Shown: positions 25,217 to 34,678, counted from the stretch's first letter. The stretch: DNA of 64,000 nucleotides from an uncultured Draconibacterium sp. (GCF_963676735.1 NZ_OY781464.1:1955001-2019000); one strand, 5' to 3'. Program-made: numbers and translations. Notes: a model not told the origin generated them from the letters alone.

Positions 25217-25729
25217 TTAGTTTTCTTTAAATTCAAGTGTTCCTGTTGTTTTTCTCGTATCCAACAAAAGGTTTTTTATAGTTCCATTTTTACTAAGCTG
25301 GATAATATTACGCTGGTCGGAATATACCTCTGTTAATAAAGTACAATCCACTTCAAACTTGTCAAAATCGCTTACACCAGATGCTTCCAAATAAATCCAA
25401 ATCACGTCTTTAACTACTTCTTTTCCGATAAAATAATAGGGAACATGCGTGTCATGAACGGTAAAATATATTTGTTTTTTTAGGTATGCAAATATAAATT
25501 CATCTGTGCTTTCATTCTCTTTTGCCTCACCCAGATAGAGTTTTTTATGTCCCTCTTGTTCTAAAGCCAGGAGCAGGTCATCGGCAAATACTTTCAACGA
25601 TATTTCCAGCGAACGGTTCTGTGTATTGTAATCAACCTGACAAATACTCACATAAAATGGATGCGAATACGCTGAAATAGTAGCAAAAAGAATAAAAAAC
25701 AGAGAAACAAATATTTTATTTAAATTCAT
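25217..25729 (-). CDS. DUF6702 family exported protein
   Basis: A 170-residue protein with a signal peptide and mature N-terminus at HPFYVSICQVDYN, the hallmark of DUF6702. The start is ATG at 25729; the longer frame would begin with TTG at 25738. It probably resides in the periplasm or at the outer membrane. It is divergent from the HupE/UreJ gene, with 35 bases between their ATG codons. Two -7 like elements (TAATTTTG at 25743-25736 and TATTTTTG at 25756-25749 on the minus strand) lie in that gap. DUF6702 and HupE-like genes neighbouring an M1 peptidase is an arrangement I have seen across Bacteroidota. Confidence 0.75.
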   Translation of the reverse strand: MNLNKIFVSLFFILFATISAYSHPFYVSICQVDYNTQNRSLEISLKVFADDLLLALEQEGHKKLYLGEAKENESTDEFIFAYLKKQIYFTVHDTHVPYYFIGKEVVKDVIWIYLEASGVSDFDKFEVDCTLLTEVYSDQRNIIQLSKNGTIKNLLLDTRKTTGTLEFKEN

Positions 25730-25735
25730 GCCCTT

Positions 25736-25756
25736 CAAAATTATGGGGCAAAAATA
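25736..25756 (-). promoter_or_regulatory. Two candidate -7 elements for the DUF6702 gene
   Basis: Minus-strand TAATTTTG (25743-25736) and TATTTTTG (25756-25749) both match TAnnTTTG. The distal one leaves a leader of reasonable length before ATG 25729. Confidence 0.4.
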
Positions 25757-25764
25757 AAAATTTT

Positions 25765-26343
25765 ATGAGTTTATTCGAGTTGTACCTCAAGCTGGGTTTT
25801 AAACATATCATAGACATCAACGGTTACGACCATATTGTATTTGTTCTGGTACTGTGCGCCGGGTATAGTATTATTCAATTCAAAAAAGTGCTGATACTTA
25901 TTACCGCATTTACATTGGGGCACTCTGTAACCCTTGCATTATCAACGCTTAATATTTTAACAATTTCACCAGCACTTATCGAGTTTCTTATTCCGGCCAC
26001 AATTGGAGCCACGGCAATTGCCAATGTTTTGCCGGTTAAAGCCAAAAACAACCGTTTTGTGTACATTCTCACGTTGTTTTTTGGGCTTATTCATGGCATG
26101 GGTTTTTCCAATTACCTGAAAGAACTGCTCGGACGTGAGTCAAATATTCTAAGCCCACTACTGGCATTCAACATTGGACTCGAGCTTGGTCAGATTGTAA
26201 TTCTACTGGTGTATTTTGCACTACTTTTTTTAAGTGTGAACCTATTTCGGGTAAAAGCTGATTTTTGGCGAATTTTTGTTTCAGGAATGGCTTTCGGAAT
26301 TGCTGTAGTTTTATTAATAAAAACAGCTCCAACACTATTTTGA
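25765..26343 (+). CDS. HupE/UreJ family membrane protein
   Basis: A 192-residue polytopic membrane protein with six or so TM helices. INGYDHIVFVLVL near residue 18, FTLGHSVTLALS near 49, FGLIHGMGFSN near 112 and NIGLELGQIVILL near 138 carry the conserved His residues of the HupE/UreJ_2 family, linked to nickel or cobalt transport or to hydrogenase maturation in other bacteria. No hydrogenase or urease gene is in this window, so its metal is unknown. It lies head to head with the DUF6702 gene and upstream of the M1 peptidase. Confidence 0.82.
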   Translation: MSLFELYLKLGFKHIIDINGYDHIVFVLVLCAGYSIIQFKKVLILITAFTLGHSVTLALSTLNILTISPALIEFLIPATIGATAIANVLPVKAKNNRFVYILTLFFGLIHGMGFSNYLKELLGRESNILSPLLAFNIGLELGQIVILLVYFALLFLSVNLFRVKADFWRIFVSGMAFGIAVVLLIKTAPTLF

Positions 26344-26428
26344 TTGAACTCATTTTCAAACAAAACTACGCAAGTTTTAACAATAAGTAATTTTTATGGT
26401 AAAAAGTACAAGAACTATAAACAATTGC

Positions 26429-26436
26429 TACTTTTG
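26429..26436 (+). promoter_or_regulatory. -7 element for the M1 peptidase gene
   Basis: TACTTTTG fits TAnnTTTG, 42 bases upstream of ATG 26479. Confidence 0.4.
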
Positions 26437-26478
26437 CATCTGTCATTTTGATAACAACACCAAGGATTTAACTGCATA

Positions 26479-28797
26479 ATGAAAAAAATCTGTTTTATTA
26501 TTGGCTTTTTAATATTTTCCGGTACACTTTTAATTGCCCAGGAAAACACGAATAAAAATAAATTCAGACAATTAAAACAAGAATTGGCAACCCCGAATGT
26601 TTATCGAACAGCTTCTGGGGCTCCCGGCCATGCATACTGGCAACAAAAGGCTGATTATAAAATCGACATTCGGCTCGATGACGAAAACCAACGTATTTTT
26701 GGCGAAGAAATAGTTACCTACCACAACCAATCGCCCGACGTGCTAAAATATATTTGGCTGCAACTCGATCAAAATATGCGGGCCCTGGATTCTGACACGT
26801 ATAAAACAATGACAGCCGGACTTAGCGATCGTGTTTCATTCAGTCAGCTAAAAAGAATGATGCCTGATTTTGATGGTGGTTTTAAACTGGATTATGTGCG
26901 CGACATTAATGGAAACGACCTGCCGGCAACAGTTAATAAAACAATGATGCGCATTGATTTGCCGGAGCCGCTGCAGCCCGGAAACACTTTCTCGTTTAAA
27001 GTAAAATGGTGGTACAATATTAACAACCGAATGACAGATGGAGGCCGCTCGGGTTACGAATATTTTGAAAATGAGGACAATTACATTTATACGATAGCCC
27101 AGTTTTATCCGCGAATGGCCGTTTATAACGAAGTTGAAGGCTGGCAACACAAACAGTTTTTAGGTACAGGAGAATTTACCCTGCCTTTTGGCGATTACGA
27201 AGTAAGTATAATGGTTCCGGCTGATCATATTGTTGGAGCAACAGGACTTATTCAAAACACGAGCGAAGTTTTAACCGATGAGCAGCAAAAGCGTTTTAAT
27301 GCAGCAAAACAAGCTGATGCTCCAGTTTTTATTGTTTCGCAGGAGGAAGCTGAAAAAGCAGAAAAAGCGAAAGCAAAAAAAGAAAAAACATGGGTATTTA
27401 AAGCCGAAAACGTGCGCGACTTTGCCTTTGCCAGCTCACGGAAATTTATTTGGGATGCCATGGCTGTACCATTTGACGACCGCACGGTGTTGGCTATGTC
27501 GTTTTACCCCAAAGAAGGCAACCCGCTTTGGGAACAATACTCAACCCGGGTGGTAGCTCATACTCTAAAAACATACTCAAAATTTACTTTTGATTATCCA
27601 TACCCCGTAGCCATTTCGGTACATACCGACAGAATTGGGATGGAATACCCAATGATTTGTTTTAACGGAGGCCGTCCGGAAAGTGATGGAACCTATAGCA
27701 AACGCACCAAATATGGAATGATTGGCGTTATTATACATGAAGTTGGCCATAATTTCTTCCCGATGATTGTAAACTCCGACGAGCGCCAATGGACCTGGAT
27801 GGACGAGGGCTTAAACACATTTGTGCAGTTTTTAACGGAACAGGAATGGGAGCCCAACTACCCTTCCTCTAAAGGATTTGCAAGCACTATAGTTCCTTAT
27901 ATGCGTGGCGACAAGAACTTTATTTCGCCCGTAATGACCAACTCCGAATCGGTGTGGAACCTTGGCAGCAACGCCTATTCAAAACCGTGTGTGGCATTAA
28001 ATATTTTGCGAGAAACAGTTATGGGCCGCGAATTATTTGATTATGCCTTTAAAGAATATGCCCAACGCTGGATGTTTAAGCACCCAACCCCGGCCGACTT
28101 TTTCAGAACAATGGAAGATGCATCGGGAGTTGATCTTGATTGGTTTTGGCGGGGGTGGTTTTACACCACCGATCATTGCGACATTGCCATTGACCGGGTA
28201 AAATGGTATCAGGCGAGCACTAAAAATCCCGAGATTGAAAAGCCTTTGCAGGAAAGTACAGAGGAGGTAGCAAACAGTTCCATCACAAAAATCAGAAACA
28301 AACAGGCCGCCGGTGAAACTTACCTGTCGCAAAACCCTGTAGCTGAAGACTTTTACACCCACTACAACCCTTACGAGCTTACTGAAGAAGACAAGGAACA
28401 GTACAACAAATTTCTAAAAAGTTTAACTACTGAAGAGCGCCAACTATTAGGCGCAAATCTTAATTTCTATCAAATTGATTTCACAAACATTGGAGGCCTT
28501 GTAATGCCTTTGGTAATAAAGTTTGAATTTATTGATGGAACAGAAGAAGTTCAACGCATACCGGCAGAAATCTGGCGGAAAAACAACGTAGAAATATCGA
28601 AAGTTTTTATGTTTGATAAAGAAGTTAGCCAAATATCGCTCGACCCCTACCTTGAGACTGCCGATACGGATTTAAACAATAACTTCTGGCCGGAGAAAAA
28701 ACAAGCTACTCGTTTCGAACTGTATAAATCGAGGTATGGAAGAGGCAGGTACTCCGGAGGTTCAAATCCCATGCAGCAAACCAGGGAAGAAAAATAG
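26479..28797 (+). CDS. M1 family metallopeptidase (aminopeptidase N type)
   Basis: A 772-residue secreted zinc peptidase. Signal peptide residues 1-20. The zinc motif is HEVGH with H420 and H424 and the third ligand E443 in WMDEGLN, exactly the HExxH-x18-E spacing. The exopeptidase-type substrate motif is replaced by MEYPMICFNGGR upstream, typical of the long Bacteroidota M1 subgroup that may not be a classical aminopeptidase. A Lys/Glu/Ala-rich insert (EEAEKAEKAKAKKEK, about residues 291-305) interrupts the N-terminal domain and is unusual. The gene ends with a terminator. Confidence 0.92.
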   Translation: MKKICFIIGFLIFSGTLLIAQENTNKNKFRQLKQELATPNVYRTASGAPGHAYWQQKADYKIDIRLDDENQRIFGEEIVTYHNQSPDVLKYIWLQLDQNMRALDSDTYKTMTAGLSDRVSFSQLKRMMPDFDGGFKLDYVRDINGNDLPATVNKTMMRIDLPEPLQPGNTFSFKVKWWYNINNRMTDGGRSGYEYFENEDNYIYTIAQFYPRMAVYNEVEGWQHKQFLGTGEFTLPFGDYEVSIMVPADHIVGATGLIQNTSEVLTDEQQKRFNAAKQADAPVFIVSQEEAEKAEKAKAKKEKTWVFKAENVRDFAFASSRKFIWDAMAVPFDDRTVLAMSFYPKEGNPLWEQYSTRVVAHTLKTYSKFTFDYPYPVAISVHTDRIGMEYPMICFNGGRPESDGTYSKRTKYGMIGVIIHEVGHNFFPMIVNSDERQWTWMDEGLNTFVQFLTEQEWEPNYPSSKGFASTIVPYMRGDKNFISPVMTNSESVWNLGSNAYSKPCVALNILRETVMGRELFDYAFKEYAQRWMFKHPTPADFFRTMEDASGVDLDWFWRGWFYTTDHCDIAIDRVKWYQASTKNPEIEKPLQESTEEVANSSITKIRNKQAAGETYLSQNPVAEDFYTHYNPYELTEEDKEQYNKFLKSLTTEERQLLGANLNFYQIDFTNIGGLVMPLVIKFEFIDGTEEVQRIPAEIWRKNNVEISKVFMFDKEVSQISLDPYLETADTDLNNNFWPEKKQATRFELYKSRYGRGRYSGGSNPMQQTREEK

Positions 28798-28821
28798 CCT
28801 AACCACGGTTCATATATATTC

Positions 28822-28860
28822 AAAAGGAAGCAATCTTTTTTAGCATTGCTTCCTTTTCTA
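28822..28860 (+). terminator. Intrinsic terminator after the M1 peptidase
   Basis: AAAAGGAAGCAAT, 10-base loop, ATTGCTTCCTTTT is a perfect 13-base stem. The A- and T-flanks make it usable in both directions, and the next gene converges on it. Confidence 0.85.
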
Positions 28861-28882
28861 ATTCTATTATCGATAAACTAGC

Positions 28883-29833
28883 TTAGAAATTAAATTTTCC
28901 CTGCTCTGCCTGTTTACGTGCAGCTTCGTAGCCGTTTACAATATTTTCCATTATGGTAGCAACGGGTAAAATACCGTCCAGCATCGCCGACACCTGGCCT
29001 ATTTCCAATTCGCCTTCTTGCAAATTGCCCTCGAACATTCCTTTTTTTGCACGACCACGACCCAATAATTCGCGTAAGGCTTCAACCGACATACCAGCTT
29101 TTTCGGCAGCATCAACCTGCTCAAAAAAGTTATTCTTTACCAAACGTGTTGGTGCTAACTTTTTCAATGCAAGCTTTGTTCCTCCTTCACCCAATTCTGT
29201 TACCAGTTTTTTAAAATCAATGTGTGCTGATGATTCTTCTGAAACGGCAAAAGCTGAACCGATCTGCACGCCATCGGCTCCCAAAAGCATAGCAGCCAGC
29301 ATTGCCTGCCCCGAGCCAATTCCACCAGCAGCCAGCAAGGGCAAACGTGTAGCTTTTCGAACGGCCGGAATAAGTGTCATGGTTGTAGTTTCTTCGCGGC
29401 CATTGTGCCCGCCGGCCTCAAAACCTTCAGCAACTATAGCGTCAACACCTGCGTCTTCGCATTTGGCAGCAAAAAACGAGCTCGACACCACATGCGCAAC
29501 GGTAATTCCCTTGTCCTTTAACCAACTGGTCCATTTTTTCGGACTTCCGGCCGAAGTAAAAACCACTGGTACTTCATGTGCAGCAATAATATCCATAATC
29601 CGTTCGGTTTCAGGATACAACAAAGGCACATTTACACCAAAAGGTTTTTGAGTAGCCGCCTTCGTCTTCACAATGTGTTCCTCAAGGGTTTCGGGGTGCA
29701 TTGAGCCTGCCCCCAAAAGGCCTAAGCCGCCACTGTTGCTTACAGCCGAGGCTAATTTCCATCCGGAACACCATACCATACCGCCCTGAATTATCGGATA
29801 TTTTATATCGAATAGTTTACAAATAAGATTCAT
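28883..29833 (-). CDS. Nitronate monooxygenase/FabK-type FMN oxidoreductase
   Basis: A 316-residue cytoplasmic FMN TIM-barrel protein of the NMO/FabK (PF03060) family. IIQGGMVWCSG at residues 14-24, VVAEGFEAGGHNG-like AEGFEAGGHNG and LAAGGIGSGQAMLAAMLLGADGVQIGSAF-like GADGVQIGSAF are conserved cofactor and active-site elements. Members include nitronate monooxygenases and enoyl-ACP reductase FabK; the EAGGHNG form is seen in both, so the substrate is undecided. A minus-strand -7 element TAACTTTG is at 29863-29856. Confidence 0.85.
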   Translation of the reverse strand: MNLICKLFDIKYPIIQGGMVWCSGWKLASAVSNSGGLGLLGAGSMHPETLEEHIVKTKAATQKPFGVNVPLLYPETERIMDIIAAHEVPVVFTSAGSPKKWTSWLKDKGITVAHVVSSSFFAAKCEDAGVDAIVAEGFEAGGHNGREETTTMTLIPAVRKATRLPLLAAGGIGSGQAMLAAMLLGADGVQIGSAFAVSEESSAHIDFKKLVTELGEGGTKLALKKLAPTRLVKNNFFEQVDAAEKAGMSVEALRELLGRGRAKKGMFEGNLQEGELEIGQVSAMLDGILPVATIMENIVNGYEAARKQAEQGKFNF

Positions 29834-29855
29834 AGTTATTTATTTAAATTGTGGG

Positions 29856-29863
29856 CAAAGTTA
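29856..29863 (-). promoter_or_regulatory. -7 element for the NMO/FabK-like gene
   Basis: Minus-strand TAACTTTG fits TAnnTTTG, 22 bases before ATG 29833. Confidence 0.45.
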
Positions 29864-29964
29864 AAATTTCGGATGGCAAGAAAAGCAAATTGTCGCTTAT
29901 TAACTGTAAAAAAAGGGGAAACATAAACATGCATTATGTCTATGCATTTTTGTTGTAAATAAAA

Positions 29965-30765
29965 TTAATGGACAGAGGCTTCTTCCTCCTCAATAATATT
30001 TTCTTCCAAAATCTGAACAAGTGTTTCCTTTGAAACCCGACGCCGAATTTCACCACTTTGTGCCACCGATATTGATCCGCGTTCTTCGGAGACAATAATA
30101 CACAAGGCATCCGAGCTTTCAGTCATCCCCACCGCTGCTCTGTGGCGCAAACCCAGGGCTTTATCAAGCTCTTTTTGTGTTAAGGGTAGGATACAACCAG
30201 CTGCTACAAGCCGGTTACCTTTTATGATAATCGCGCCATCGTGTAAGGGCGAATTTTTAAAAAATATAGTTCGTATTAGTGCCGAAGATATTTTTGCATT
30301 TATTTTTTCTCCGGTGTTAACCTGATCTGCCAACTCGCTCTTCTTCGAAATGACAATTAAAGCTCCGGTTTTTGTTTTTCCCATGGCCACACAAGCATCA
30401 ACAATATTATCAATTTGATGGTGGTTAATACTTTTTGTTTTTCCCTGGTTAAACAGTTTATCGAGCATCAGTATTTTATTCAGGTTGTAATTTGTGCCAA
30501 TAAAAACTAAAAATTTTCGGATTTCGGGGTGAAAAACAATAATTAGCGCCAGTACCCCCACCCCAATAAACTGCCCCATGATGGAGCCGAGCAGCTCCAT
30601 ATTTAAGGCCCGAACAATGAGCCACACCAGGTATAACGAAAAAAGACCAATAACAATATTAAAAGCTACCGTTCCTTTAATTAAACGATAAAGCTGGTAC
30701 AATAAAAATGCAACCAATAAAATATCGAGAATATCAAGAAACCGTATGGTAATAAATGCCAGCAT
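29965..30765 (-). CDS. cdaA: Diadenylate cyclase CdaA
   Basis: A 266-residue membrane enzyme making c-di-AMP from two ATP. Three N-terminal TM helices (about 8-27, 33-52, 58-78) precede the DAC domain, whose active-site motifs DGA (176-178) and RHR (207-209) are intact. The C-terminus ends in an acidic IIEEEEAS tail. Its ATG shares one base with the folP stop, so translation is coupled. CdaA is the housekeeping cyclase; c-di-AMP normally governs potassium and wall homeostasis. Confidence 0.95.
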   Translation of the reverse strand: MLAFITIRFLDILDILLVAFLLYQLYRLIKGTVAFNIVIGLFSLYLVWLIVRALNMELLGSIMGQFIGVGVLALIIVFHPEIRKFLVFIGTNYNLNKILMLDKLFNQGKTKSINHHQIDNIVDACVAMGKTKTGALIVISKKSELADQVNTGEKINAKISSALIRTIFFKNSPLHDGAIIIKGNRLVAAGCILPLTQKELDKALGLRHRAAVGMTESSDALCIIVSEERGSISVAQSGEIRRRVSKETLVQILEENIIEEEEASVH

Positions 30766-31643
30766 TATATTATTGTTGCTTTAATTTCACAAAATATTTT
30801 CACGGCTTCAACAGCTTCTTTCACATCGTGAACGCGAAGAATATCGGCTCCTCCCATTAAGGCCAGTGTATTTGCAACCGATGTACCATTAAGCGCAGTT
30901 TCAGGAGTAACATCAAGTGCTTTCCAAATCATCGATTTGCGGCTTAAGCCTACCATAACCGGCAATTGAAAAACTTTTAACGAATCAAGACGATTCAGTA
31001 ACTCAAAGTTATGATCAACCGTTTTTCCAAAGCCAAATCCCGGATCGAGTATTACTTCCTTAACGCCTAATTTATTTAGCTTTTTAACTCTTTCTGCAAA
31101 ATATTGCGATACCTCCTTTATTAAATCCTCGTATTCCGGGTTATCTTGCATGTTTTGGGGTGTACCCTTTATGTGCGACAAAATGTAAGGCATTTGCAAT
31201 TTACCAACAGTTTCAAACATTTTCGAATCAAGTGTTCCTCCCGAAATATCATTAATAATAATTGGACCAATTTCATCGATAACGCGAACGGCTACCCATG
31301 AACGAAAGGTATCAACCGAAATTACAATCTCGGGAAATGCAGTTCGTAAGGCTTTTACCGCCGGCAGCAGCCGTGTTAATTCTTCTTTTGTTGAAACAGG
31401 TTTTGAACCGGGTCGAGTTGAAACAGCACCAATATCAATGATACCGGCCCCTTCTGCAATCATTTGCTCAACAGCTTTTAACATGACTGATTCATCCTCC
31501 ATCTTTCCTCCATCGTAAAACGAATCGGGCGTAATGTTAACTATTCCGGCCACCACCGGTATCGATAAATCTAATTCTTTTTCTCCCAGATGTAACGTAT
31601 TGTTTCGCTTAAGGAACTTACCCGCTGACTGCGTAATCAACAT
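30765..31643 (-). CDS. folP: Dihydropteroate synthase
   Basis: A 292-residue folate biosynthesis enzyme joining pABA to the pterin diphosphate. The family motifs are GIVNITPDSFYDGG (33-46), the DIGAVSTRPGS loop, SVDTF, INDISGG, DPGFGFGKT and VGLSRKSM, ending with RVHDV. It is the first gene of the folP-cdaA pair, an order often seen in Bacteroidota. A minus-strand -7 element TACATTTG at 31709-31702 lies 58 bases before the ATG. Confidence 0.96.
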   Translation of the reverse strand: MLITQSAGKFLKRNNTLHLGEKELDLSIPVVAGIVNITPDSFYDGGKMEDESVMLKAVEQMIAEGAGIIDIGAVSTRPGSKPVSTKEELTRLLPAVKALRTAFPEIVISVDTFRSWVAVRVIDEIGPIIINDISGGTLDSKMFETVGKLQMPYILSHIKGTPQNMQDNPEYEDLIKEVSQYFAERVKKLNKLGVKEVILDPGFGFGKTVDHNFELLNRLDSLKVFQLPVMVGLSRKSMIWKALDVTPETALNGTSVANTLALMGGADILRVHDVKEAVEAVKIFCEIKATII

Positions 31644-31701
31644 AAGAACTTGGCTTTTATGTTTAACAAATCATTAACGAACTATTAATTCTCGTTAACT
31701 A

Positions 31702-31709
31702 CAAATGTA
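31702..31709 (-). promoter_or_regulatory. -7 element for folP-cdaA
   Basis: Minus-strand TACATTTG fits TAnnTTTG; the leader to ATG 31643 would be about 50 bases. Confidence 0.4.
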
Positions 31710-31834
31710 GAATAAAACAGGCCAAATTTGCCATTTTTTAATACTTTTATCGGTCAAATTTAGCGAACATAACTACGTACAGCGTGTTGGTAAAAACGTA
31801 CAATAGGCTGTAAAAAGATAAAAGACAGAAAATA

Positions 31835-32380
31835 ATGGACAAAACAAATAAGCAATACGACCAGGTAATTTCCATTTGCCGAAATATTTTTTCACAAAAA
31901 ATGACAGATTATGGCACGGCCTGGCGAATTTTGCGTCCCACCTCTTTAACCGATCAGATTTATATTAAGGCTCAACGTATTCGCAGTATTGAAGAAAAAG
32001 GCGTAACAAAAGTTGGAGAGGGTGTAAAACCTGAATTTATCGGAATTATTAATTACTGCATTATGGGCTTAATTCAACTGGAGCTGGGGCCCTCTGACGA
32101 AGAAATACCAAATAGCAAAATTCAGGAATTGTACGACACGTACTTTGAGCAAGCCAAAAAACTGATGATGGACAAAAACCACGATTATGGCGAAGCCTGG
32201 CGAAATATGCGCATCAGTTCTTACACCGATCTTATTTTAATGAAAATTCAGCGCACCAAACAAATAGAAGACAATAAAGGCAAAACTTTAATATCAGAAG
32301 GTATTGATGCCAACTACATGGACATGATAAACTATGCCGTTTTTGCCATGATAAAAATTGAATTTGAAAACGAAGAATAA
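31835..32380 (+). CDS. DUF1599 protein (two tandem copies)
   Basis: A 181-residue cytoplasmic protein made of two copies of the DUF1599 unit (about residues 16-84 and 100-176). Paired motifs show the duplication: DYGTAWRILR against DYGEAWRNMR, and GIINYCIMGLIQLE against DMINYAVFAMIKIE. The family is related to the thymidylate-type/NTP-binding helical folds by weak evidence only and its function is unknown. It precedes the BT_3928 gene by eight bases. The order DUF1599, BT_3928, tpiA next to folP-cdaA recurs in this phylum. Confidence 0.88.
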   Translation: MDKTNKQYDQVISICRNIFSQKMTDYGTAWRILRPTSLTDQIYIKAQRIRSIEEKGVTKVGEGVKPEFIGIINYCIMGLIQLELGPSDEEIPNSKIQELYDTYFEQAKKLMMDKNHDYGEAWRNMRISSYTDLILMKIQRTKQIEDNKGKTLISEGIDANYMDMINYAVFAMIKIEFENEE

Positions 32381-32388
32381 TTTCCACT

Positions 32389-33516
32389 ATGAATATTGTT
32401 AAACAACTCTCCCGTATACTATTCGGTATTATTTTCATATTCTCGGGCTTTGTAAAAGGTATCGATCCCTGGGGCTCGGCCTATAAGTTTACCGATTATT
32501 TTAATGCACTGGGAATGGAATGGTTGTTATGGGCTGCCTTTCCGCTTGGGGTTATTCTTGCCTTTGCCGAATTTGCCATTGGCGTAGCCTTTTTATTTAA
32601 CTGGTGGATGCGTTTATTTTCGTGGTTAGGCTTATTGTTTATGGCTTTTTTTACGCCTCTAACACTTTGGATAGCCATAAAAAATCCGGTAACCGATTGT
32701 GGTTGTTTTGGCGATGCACTGGTACTTACGAACTGGGAGACGTTTTACAAAAACATTGTTTTTATTACGCTTGCCATTATTGTAACAGTTAACCGCAACT
32801 GGTTTGCCGAAAAGGTAAAAAACAAACTTCCGGCAATGCTTAGCATGGGAGTTTTTATCGTCTATTTTGGTTTTGTTTATTACTCGTACAATCATTTGCC
32901 GCTATTCGATTTCAGGCCTTTCAAAATTGGCACAAACATTCCCGAAGCCATGAGCACACCTGAAGATGCACCACAAGAAATTTATGAGAACATTTTTTAT
33001 TACAAAAACAAAAATACCGGAGATGTTAAAGAGTTTTCGGAAGAAAATTATCCGTGGCAAGATACGTTAAACTGGGAATATCATGATATGGAGTCGATTC
33101 TGGTGCAGGAAGGCTATGAACCACCCATACATGATTTTACTATTGAAACAATAGATGGCGAGGATATAAAAGACTTTTTTATTTACGACGAAAATTATGT
33201 TTTTATGTTGGTGGCCCACGACCTGGCCAAATCCAGTACAAAAAATCAGGAAGAAATAAATGCTTTGGCTAATTGGGCACTGGAGCAAGGACTCTCGTTT
33301 ATTTGTCTCACATCAACACTGCACGACGAGGCCTTACAGTTTGCAGAAATCCAGGGCGCACCCTACGAGTTTTTTAACTGTGATGAAATTACACTAAAAA
33401 CAATTATTCGTTCAAATCCGGGACTGATTTTGATTAAAGATGGTACCATTTTAGCCAAATGGCATTATAACGACATCCCTACATCTGAGATTATTAGTGA
33501 GAAATTTGGTTTGTAG
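32389..33516 (+). CDS. BT_3928 family DoxX/MauE-like membrane protein with thioredoxin-like C-terminal domain
   Basis: A 375-residue inner-membrane protein. The first 165 residues contain about six TM helices in a DoxX/MauE-like arrangement with a periplasm-side DCGCFGD motif (C104, C106). The C-terminal half (about 230-370) looks like a thioredoxin fold (HDFTIETIDGED, GLILIKDGTILAKWH) but lacks a CxxC: the corresponding segment is AHDLAKSS. The layout resembles a disulfide or quinone-linked exchange protein that has moved its Cys pair to the membrane part. The function is unknown. Confidence 0.82.
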   Translation: MNIVKQLSRILFGIIFIFSGFVKGIDPWGSAYKFTDYFNALGMEWLLWAAFPLGVILAFAEFAIGVAFLFNWWMRLFSWLGLLFMAFFTPLTLWIAIKNPVTDCGCFGDALVLTNWETFYKNIVFITLAIIVTVNRNWFAEKVKNKLPAMLSMGVFIVYFGFVYYSYNHLPLFDFRPFKIGTNIPEAMSTPEDAPQEIYENIFYYKNKNTGDVKEFSEENYPWQDTLNWEYHDMESILVQEGYEPPIHDFTIETIDGEDIKDFFIYDENYVFMLVAHDLAKSSTKNQEEINALANWALEQGLSFICLTSTLHDEALQFAEIQGAPYEFFNCDEITLKTIIRSNPGLILIKDGTILAKWHYNDIPTSEIISEKFGL

Positions 33517-33646
33517 CTAACTCCATCATTATTCTGTTTTGAGGTAACGCTACATCCTTAAATTATCTTGAAGTACATATAAATAAACAAATAGTTAATT
33601 GTAATTATCCTTTATTTTCATTGCCCCTGATATCAATTATTTCGGT

Positions 33647-33654
33647 TAAATTTG
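33647..33654 (+). promoter_or_regulatory. -7 element for tpiA
   Basis: TAAATTTG fits TAnnTTTG and lies 42 bases before ATG 33696. Confidence 0.45.
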
Positions 33655-33695
33655 TGTGCAATTTTTGAATATCTAATAAACTAAAATTCAATAAA

Positions 33696-34454
33696 ATGAG
33701 ACAAAAGATAGTTGCAGGTAACTGGAAGTGTAACACCAATTTACAAGAAGGTGTTGAATTAGCAAAAGCAGTTGATGCCGTTGTTGCAAGTGAAGGTGCC
33801 GATGATGTTGTAGTAGTTTTGGGAACTCCATTTACCCATATAACAAAAGTTGTTGAAACGGTTAATACAGAAAGAATTGGCGTTGCCGCACAAAATTGTG
33901 CTGCCGAAGCCAAAGGTGCTTTCACCGGTGAAGTTTCTGCAGCCATGGTAAAATCAACAGGTGCCGAGTATGTAATTTTAGGACACTCAGAGCGTCGTGA
34001 ATACTATGGAGAAACCAGTGAAATACTTAACAAAAAAGTTGCTCTGGCGCTGGAAAACGGACTAACTCCGATTTATTGCTGTGGCGAAGCATTGGATATT
34101 CGCGAAGCTGGAACTCATAACGAGTTTGTTGTTAAGCAATTGGAAGAAACTGTGTTTCAACTTTCTGCTGACGATTTCAAAAAAATAGTAATTGCCTACG
34201 AACCAATCTGGGCAATTGGTACAGGAGTTACTGCCAGCTCTGATCAAGCTCAGGATATGCATGCGAACATACGTGCCGCTATTACAGCTAAATTTGGTGC
34301 AGAAGTTGCCGAAGGAACTTCTATTTTATACGGAGGTAGCTGCAAACCAAGTAACGCCAATGAATTGTTTGCCAACAAAGATGTTGATGGTGGATTAATT
34401 GGAGGTGCATCGCTAAAAGCTGAAGACTTTATTGGAATCATCAACGGATTCTAA
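33696..34454 (+). CDS. tpiA: Triosephosphate isomerase
   Basis: A 252-residue glycolytic TIM barrel interconverting DHAP and GAP. GNWKCN with the active Lys is at residues 8-13, GHSERR with the electrophilic His near 96-101, AYEPIWAIGTG with the catalytic Glu near 168-178, and YGGSCKPSN, GGLIGGASL close the phosphate site. All catalytic residues are present and the length is standard. Its own promoter and terminator make it a single-gene unit. Confidence 0.98.
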   Translation: MRQKIVAGNWKCNTNLQEGVELAKAVDAVVASEGADDVVVVLGTPFTHITKVVETVNTERIGVAAQNCAAEAKGAFTGEVSAAMVKSTGAEYVILGHSERREYYGETSEILNKKVALALENGLTPIYCCGEALDIREAGTHNEFVVKQLEETVFQLSADDFKKIVIAYEPIWAIGTGVTASSDQAQDMHANIRAAITAKFGAEVAEGTSILYGGSCKPSNANELFANKDVDGGLIGGASLKAEDFIGIINGF

Positions 34455-34475
34455 AAAACAACATAATCTATCAAC

Positions 34476-34515
34476 AAAAGCCATTTTCGAATATGTTTCG
34501 GAAATGGCTTTTTTG
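34476..34515 (+). terminator. Intrinsic terminator after tpiA
   Basis: AAAAGCCATTT pairs with AAATGGCTTTT, extended inward by TCGAA with TTTCGG, followed by T residues. Confidence 0.88.
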
Positions 34516-34678
34516 TTAACAAAAATCCACCTCCAGTTTGATTTAAACTGATATTTGCTACTTTTATACCTGATCTAAAAACAGCTAACCGACACCCACA
34601 TCGGCAACTGCTTTATTTTACAATATTTTAGATACGATTAAGATCAAATTTTATTTTGAATTTATAAATCTTTTGTTC

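Noticed and set aside
28953..29651. A 232-codon open frame on the plus strand opposite the NMO/FabK-like gene
   Set aside because: It lies wholly inside a gene with clear family motifs on the minus strand, has low-complexity Ser/Pro/Ala composition typical of an antisense frame, and no promoter or family match.
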